Below, piece after piece: positions 22,272 through 23,750 of a DNA stretch of 23,750 bases; position 1 is the stretch's first letter; each line of letters starts with the position of its first letter. The notes beneath the pieces were generated by a model, which had not been told where the DNA came from, did no database searches, and worked only from the letters and a program-made list of their open reading frames with translations. Source of the DNA: CAG-582 sp964636965 (GTDB taxonomy: Bacteria; Bacillota_I; Bacilli_A; RF39; UBA660); assembly GCA_964636965.1 (NCBI GenBank), contig CAZWST010000023.1:1-23750 (forward strand), read 5' to 3'. The position numbers and the translations under genes are program-made.

Positions 22272-22695
22272 ATCCGAGTGGTTTTAAAGATTGTTGCTTT
22301 ACACCAATTCTCTTATTTTTTTCTTTTCCTAATACATCAAGACCAATAGCAATAGATTCATTTGCATAACCTAAAAGTTCTACAGTGTCATTTATTTTTA
22401 AATTTATAAGTGCATGTCTTAAAAATCTTTCTCTTTTGTCACTTACTTCTCCATTTGGTTTTGATAACACTTGAATAAAATTTAAATACTCTTGAATGTA
22501 TTCCTTAACATCCTCTAAGTAACAAAGATTTGCATTTAAATCTTCATCACTTAATGCCTCTGCACTAGTTGTGTACTCTTCTCTTATATAATTTAAATGA
22601 GAAGCAATTTCGTCCTCTTCTCTTTTATATGGTAAAACTCTCGTTGCGTACTCAATCATACCAGATACAATATGATTAGGTCTATCATATGCCAT
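22270..22695 (-). CDS. Hypothetical helical protein, 141 residues
   Basis: Not recognised. RBS GGAGG precedes ATG 22695 with seven bases between, and a TATAAT-like -10 lies at 22717-22722. The protein is soluble, mostly helical and acidic in the middle (REEDEIASHLNYIREEY, DEDLNANLCYLEDVKEYIQE), with a basic C-terminus (KEKNKRIGVKQQSLKP). No signal peptide or membrane segment is seen. It stands alone behind the XRE gene and before the GntR operon, separated by its own terminator. It may be restricted to this lineage. Confidence 0.65.
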   Translation of the reverse strand: MAYDRPNHIVSGMIEYATRVLPYKREEDEIASHLNYIREEYTTSAEALSDEDLNANLCYLEDVKEYIQEYLNFIQVLSKPNGEVSDKRERFLRHALINLKINDTVELLGYANESIAIGLDVLGKEKNKRIGVKQQSLKPLG

Positions 22696-22763
22696 AACTA
22701 TTCCTCCATTTACTAAATTATAACTATAGTATCACTTAGTAAAATAAATAGCAAGAATAATAA

Positions 22764-23366
22764 TTAAGATATTACTTTTTTACTCCATGAAGATTTTTTA
22801 CATTTAGGGCATTTCATATAACGTGTCCTCCCAGCATGCATTGCAAAAAATATCTGCTTATATGATGGAATATACTTATTATGGCATAACTTACATTCAT
22901 AGTATCCAGCAATTCGCTCAATAAGTATTGCATAACATATCCCAATTGCAAACATAATACAACCAATTGTAATAATTATAATTTTTACATATTGAGGCAT
23001 TTCTACAAGTGATATAAATAATATAGAAAGAACTAAAATAGCAGTAGAAAAAATACCTATTAAAACTTCTAAGATAAGAAGCTGTTTATCCCTTTCTTCC
23101 TTTTCTTTAGCAAGTTCTAAAATAACTCTTTCTGACTCGCTCTTCTTAACTTCCATATTAACTTCACCACTAAATAGATCACTTACAGTTATACCAAGAA
23201 TAGAACATAACTCTGGAATAGTTCCAGCATCTGGCATACAAACGCCATTTTCCCATTTAGAAACTGCTCGATTAGTAATACCAAGAGCTTCAGCTAACTC
23301 ATTTTGAGTCATATTCTTACCTCTTCTACACTTTGAAATAAACTTTCCGATTTTAACTTGATCCAT
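22764..23366 (-). CDS. XRE regulator with two membrane helices and a zinc ribbon
   Basis: 200 residues. Residues 5-62 are a Cro/cI helix-turn-helix (MTQNELAEALGITNRAVSKW, then DAGTIPELCSILGITVSDLF). A charged helix (72-95) leads to two membrane helices (about 97-120 and 127-150), then a C-terminal cytoplasmic zinc ribbon with Cys158-x-x-Cys161 and Cys186-x-x-Cys189 (YYECKLCHNKY and RYMKCPKCKKSSW). This layout is common in Firmicutes but has no well-known function. It anchors the DNA-binding domain at the membrane, so it could sense envelope state or metal. RBS AAGGAGA precedes ATG 23366. A -10 TATAAT lies at 23390-23395. Confidence 0.88.
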   Translation of the reverse strand: MDQVKIGKFISKCRRGKNMTQNELAEALGITNRAVSKWENGVCMPDAGTIPELCSILGITVSDLFSGEVNMEVKKSESERVILELAKEKEERDKQLLILEVLIGIFSTAILVLSILFISLVEMPQYVKIIIITIGCIMFAIGICYAILIERIAGYYECKLCHNKYIPSYKQIFFAMHAGRTRYMKCPKCKKSSWSKKVIS

Positions 23367-23447
23367 ATAGTTTCTCCTTTCATACTTAAATTATATAAAA
23401 AAGATATTTAATTTAACAGGAACTAAAAGTTGATTTACTAAATAATC

Positions 23448-23475
23448 TAAAAAACTAGATATATTTTCATCTAGT
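23448..23475 (-). terminator. Minus-strand terminator, possible end of an antisense RNA
   Basis: ACTAGAT (23454-23460) pairs with ATCTAGT (23469-23475), with a T6 run on the minus strand at 23449-23454. It ends transcription coming leftward from the small peptide locus or from beyond the window. No minus-strand protein gene lies between it and the window end. Confidence 0.6.
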
Positions 23476-23500
23476 CACAAACATAATATATCTAAGAAAA

Positions 23501-23509
23501 TGCTATAAT
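23501..23509 (+). promoter_or_regulatory. Extended -10 promoter reading toward the small peptide gene
   Basis: TGCTATAAT is a perfect extended -10. The transcript would begin near 23516, giving a leader of about 110 bases before ATG 23625. A second TATAAT near 23559 is an alternative. Confidence 0.45.
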
Positions 23510-23624
23510 CAAAGCAAAAAATATATAAAATTATTATATACAAAACATATGTTTGATATAATTAAGATGGAACATTTAATAAGTTGGGTGGAGCCAAACT
23601 TCAAATTAGAAGGGAGGCGACAAT

Positions 23625-23708
23625 ATGAACAAGAAGGATTTTTTAATTCTATCTTTAGTAGTAATTATCTTCCTTTTACTATTTTTGCTATTTATAGTTT
23701 TAATATAA
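23625..23708 (+). CDS. 27-residue hydrophobic peptide, candidate type I toxin
   Basis: ATG 23625 follows the strong RBS AGGGAGG with six bases between. The product starts MNKKDF and continues with about 20 aliphatic and Phe residues to the C-terminus (LLLFLLFIVLI), one membrane helix with a short positive N-terminus. A longer frame from 23549 covers the same DNA in a different phase and has no RBS. Single-helix peptides of this size with strong RBSs, long leaders and structured mRNA ends are typical of type I toxins, which are silenced by antisense RNA. Other options are a small membrane-protein subunit or leader peptide. I do not recognise the sequence. Confidence 0.6.
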   Translation: MNKKDFLILSLVVIIFLLLFLLFIVLI

Positions 23709-23714
23709 AAGAAA

Positions 23715-23744
23715 TCCACCTAACTCATCGATGATTTAGGTGGA
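23715..23744 (+). terminator. 3' hairpin of the small peptide gene
   Basis: TCCACCTAA (23715-23723) pairs with TTAGGTGGA (23736-23744), 9 bp, and after one mismatch TCA with TGA. It starts seven bases behind the stop codon. No T run is seen before the window ends, so it may be an mRNA-stability hairpin and not a terminator. Confidence 0.6.
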
Positions 23745-23750
23745 GCCAAT

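Larger units (their letters stand above)
23367..23624. other. Intergenic region with divergent promoters and a hairpin
   Basis: 258 bases without a gene. It holds the -10 of the XRE gene (23390-23395), a hairpin (23454-23475), an extended -10 box reading rightward (23501-23509), and the 14-base flank copy at 23584-23597 ahead of the small peptide gene. Much of the rest is simple AT-rich sequence. Confidence 0.6.
23584..23749 (+). repeat. Direct repeat flanking the small peptide gene
   Basis: TTGGGTGGAGCCAA at 23584-23597 recurs as TTAGGTGGAGCCAA at 23736-23749, with one difference in 14 bases, 152 bases apart. The right copy is the second arm of the 3' hairpin. The pair brackets the peptide gene. 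Confidence 0.8.

Noticed and set aside
23549..23734. 61-codon plus-strand frame at the right end
   Set aside because: Its ATG lacks an RBS, and the strong AGGGAGG serves ATG 23625 in another phase.

Overview
The window is AT-rich, densely packed, and almost every gene lies on the minus strand. Shine-Dalgarno sequences are strong (AGGTGATA, AAGGAGG), genes overlap by ATGA or TAATG junctions, and operons end in compact intrinsic terminators whose stems often contain the stop codon. TetR ends in TGA inside an ATGA overlap, so the standard bacterial code fits. Protein families (BcrA-type and YtrA/YtrB-type exporters, an OatA-like wall O-acetyltransferase, an XRE/membrane/zinc-ribbon protein) point to a low-GC Firmicute, probably an uncultured gut member of the Bacilli (inferred). 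The wall acetyltransferase argues against a wall-less Mollicute. No tRNA, rRNA, CRISPR array or insertion sequence was seen.

Layout, left to right. 1-361: start of a lipoprotein cut by the window edge. 476-2224 (plus): a 582-residue protein with a papain/transglutaminase-like Cys-His-Asp pattern, converging on a small unknown gene (2250-2756) through a shared terminator. 2830-4934: a GNAT-fold protein followed by an M29 aminopeptidase. 5002-5751: an XRE helix-turn-helix fused to a CYTH domain. 5813-9597: a TetR regulator, an ABC ATPase and two ABC-2 permeases. 9750-10406: an unknown gene. 10472-14218: a lipoprotein rhodanese and an OmpR-type response regulator, then (after a terminator overlapping four phased direct repeats) a BcrA-like ATPase, its permease and a histidine kinase. 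14275-16500: an OatA-like acyltransferase with two SGNH-like domains, the second lacking its serine. 16620-18238: a DUF4026/DUF2314-like protein and a MazG-like protein. 18319-20233: a NatAB-like ABC exporter. 20309-22177: a YtrA-like GntR regulator, ATPase and permease. 22270-23366: an unknown protein and an XRE/membrane/zinc-ribbon protein. 23625-23708 (plus): a 27-residue hydrophobic peptide with strong RBS and 5'/3' complementary flanks, a candidate type I toxin.

The theme is envelope defence and drug export. Four ABC-2 exporter modules sit within about 16 kb; three carry their own regulator (TetR, two-component, GntR), and they surround a peptidoglycan-type O-acetyltransferase. The least ordinary items are the tandem SGNH acetyltransferase, the HTH-CYTH fusion, the phased repeats overlapping a terminator in front of the BcrA-like unit, the rhodanese leading that two-component operon, and the small peptide locus at the right end.
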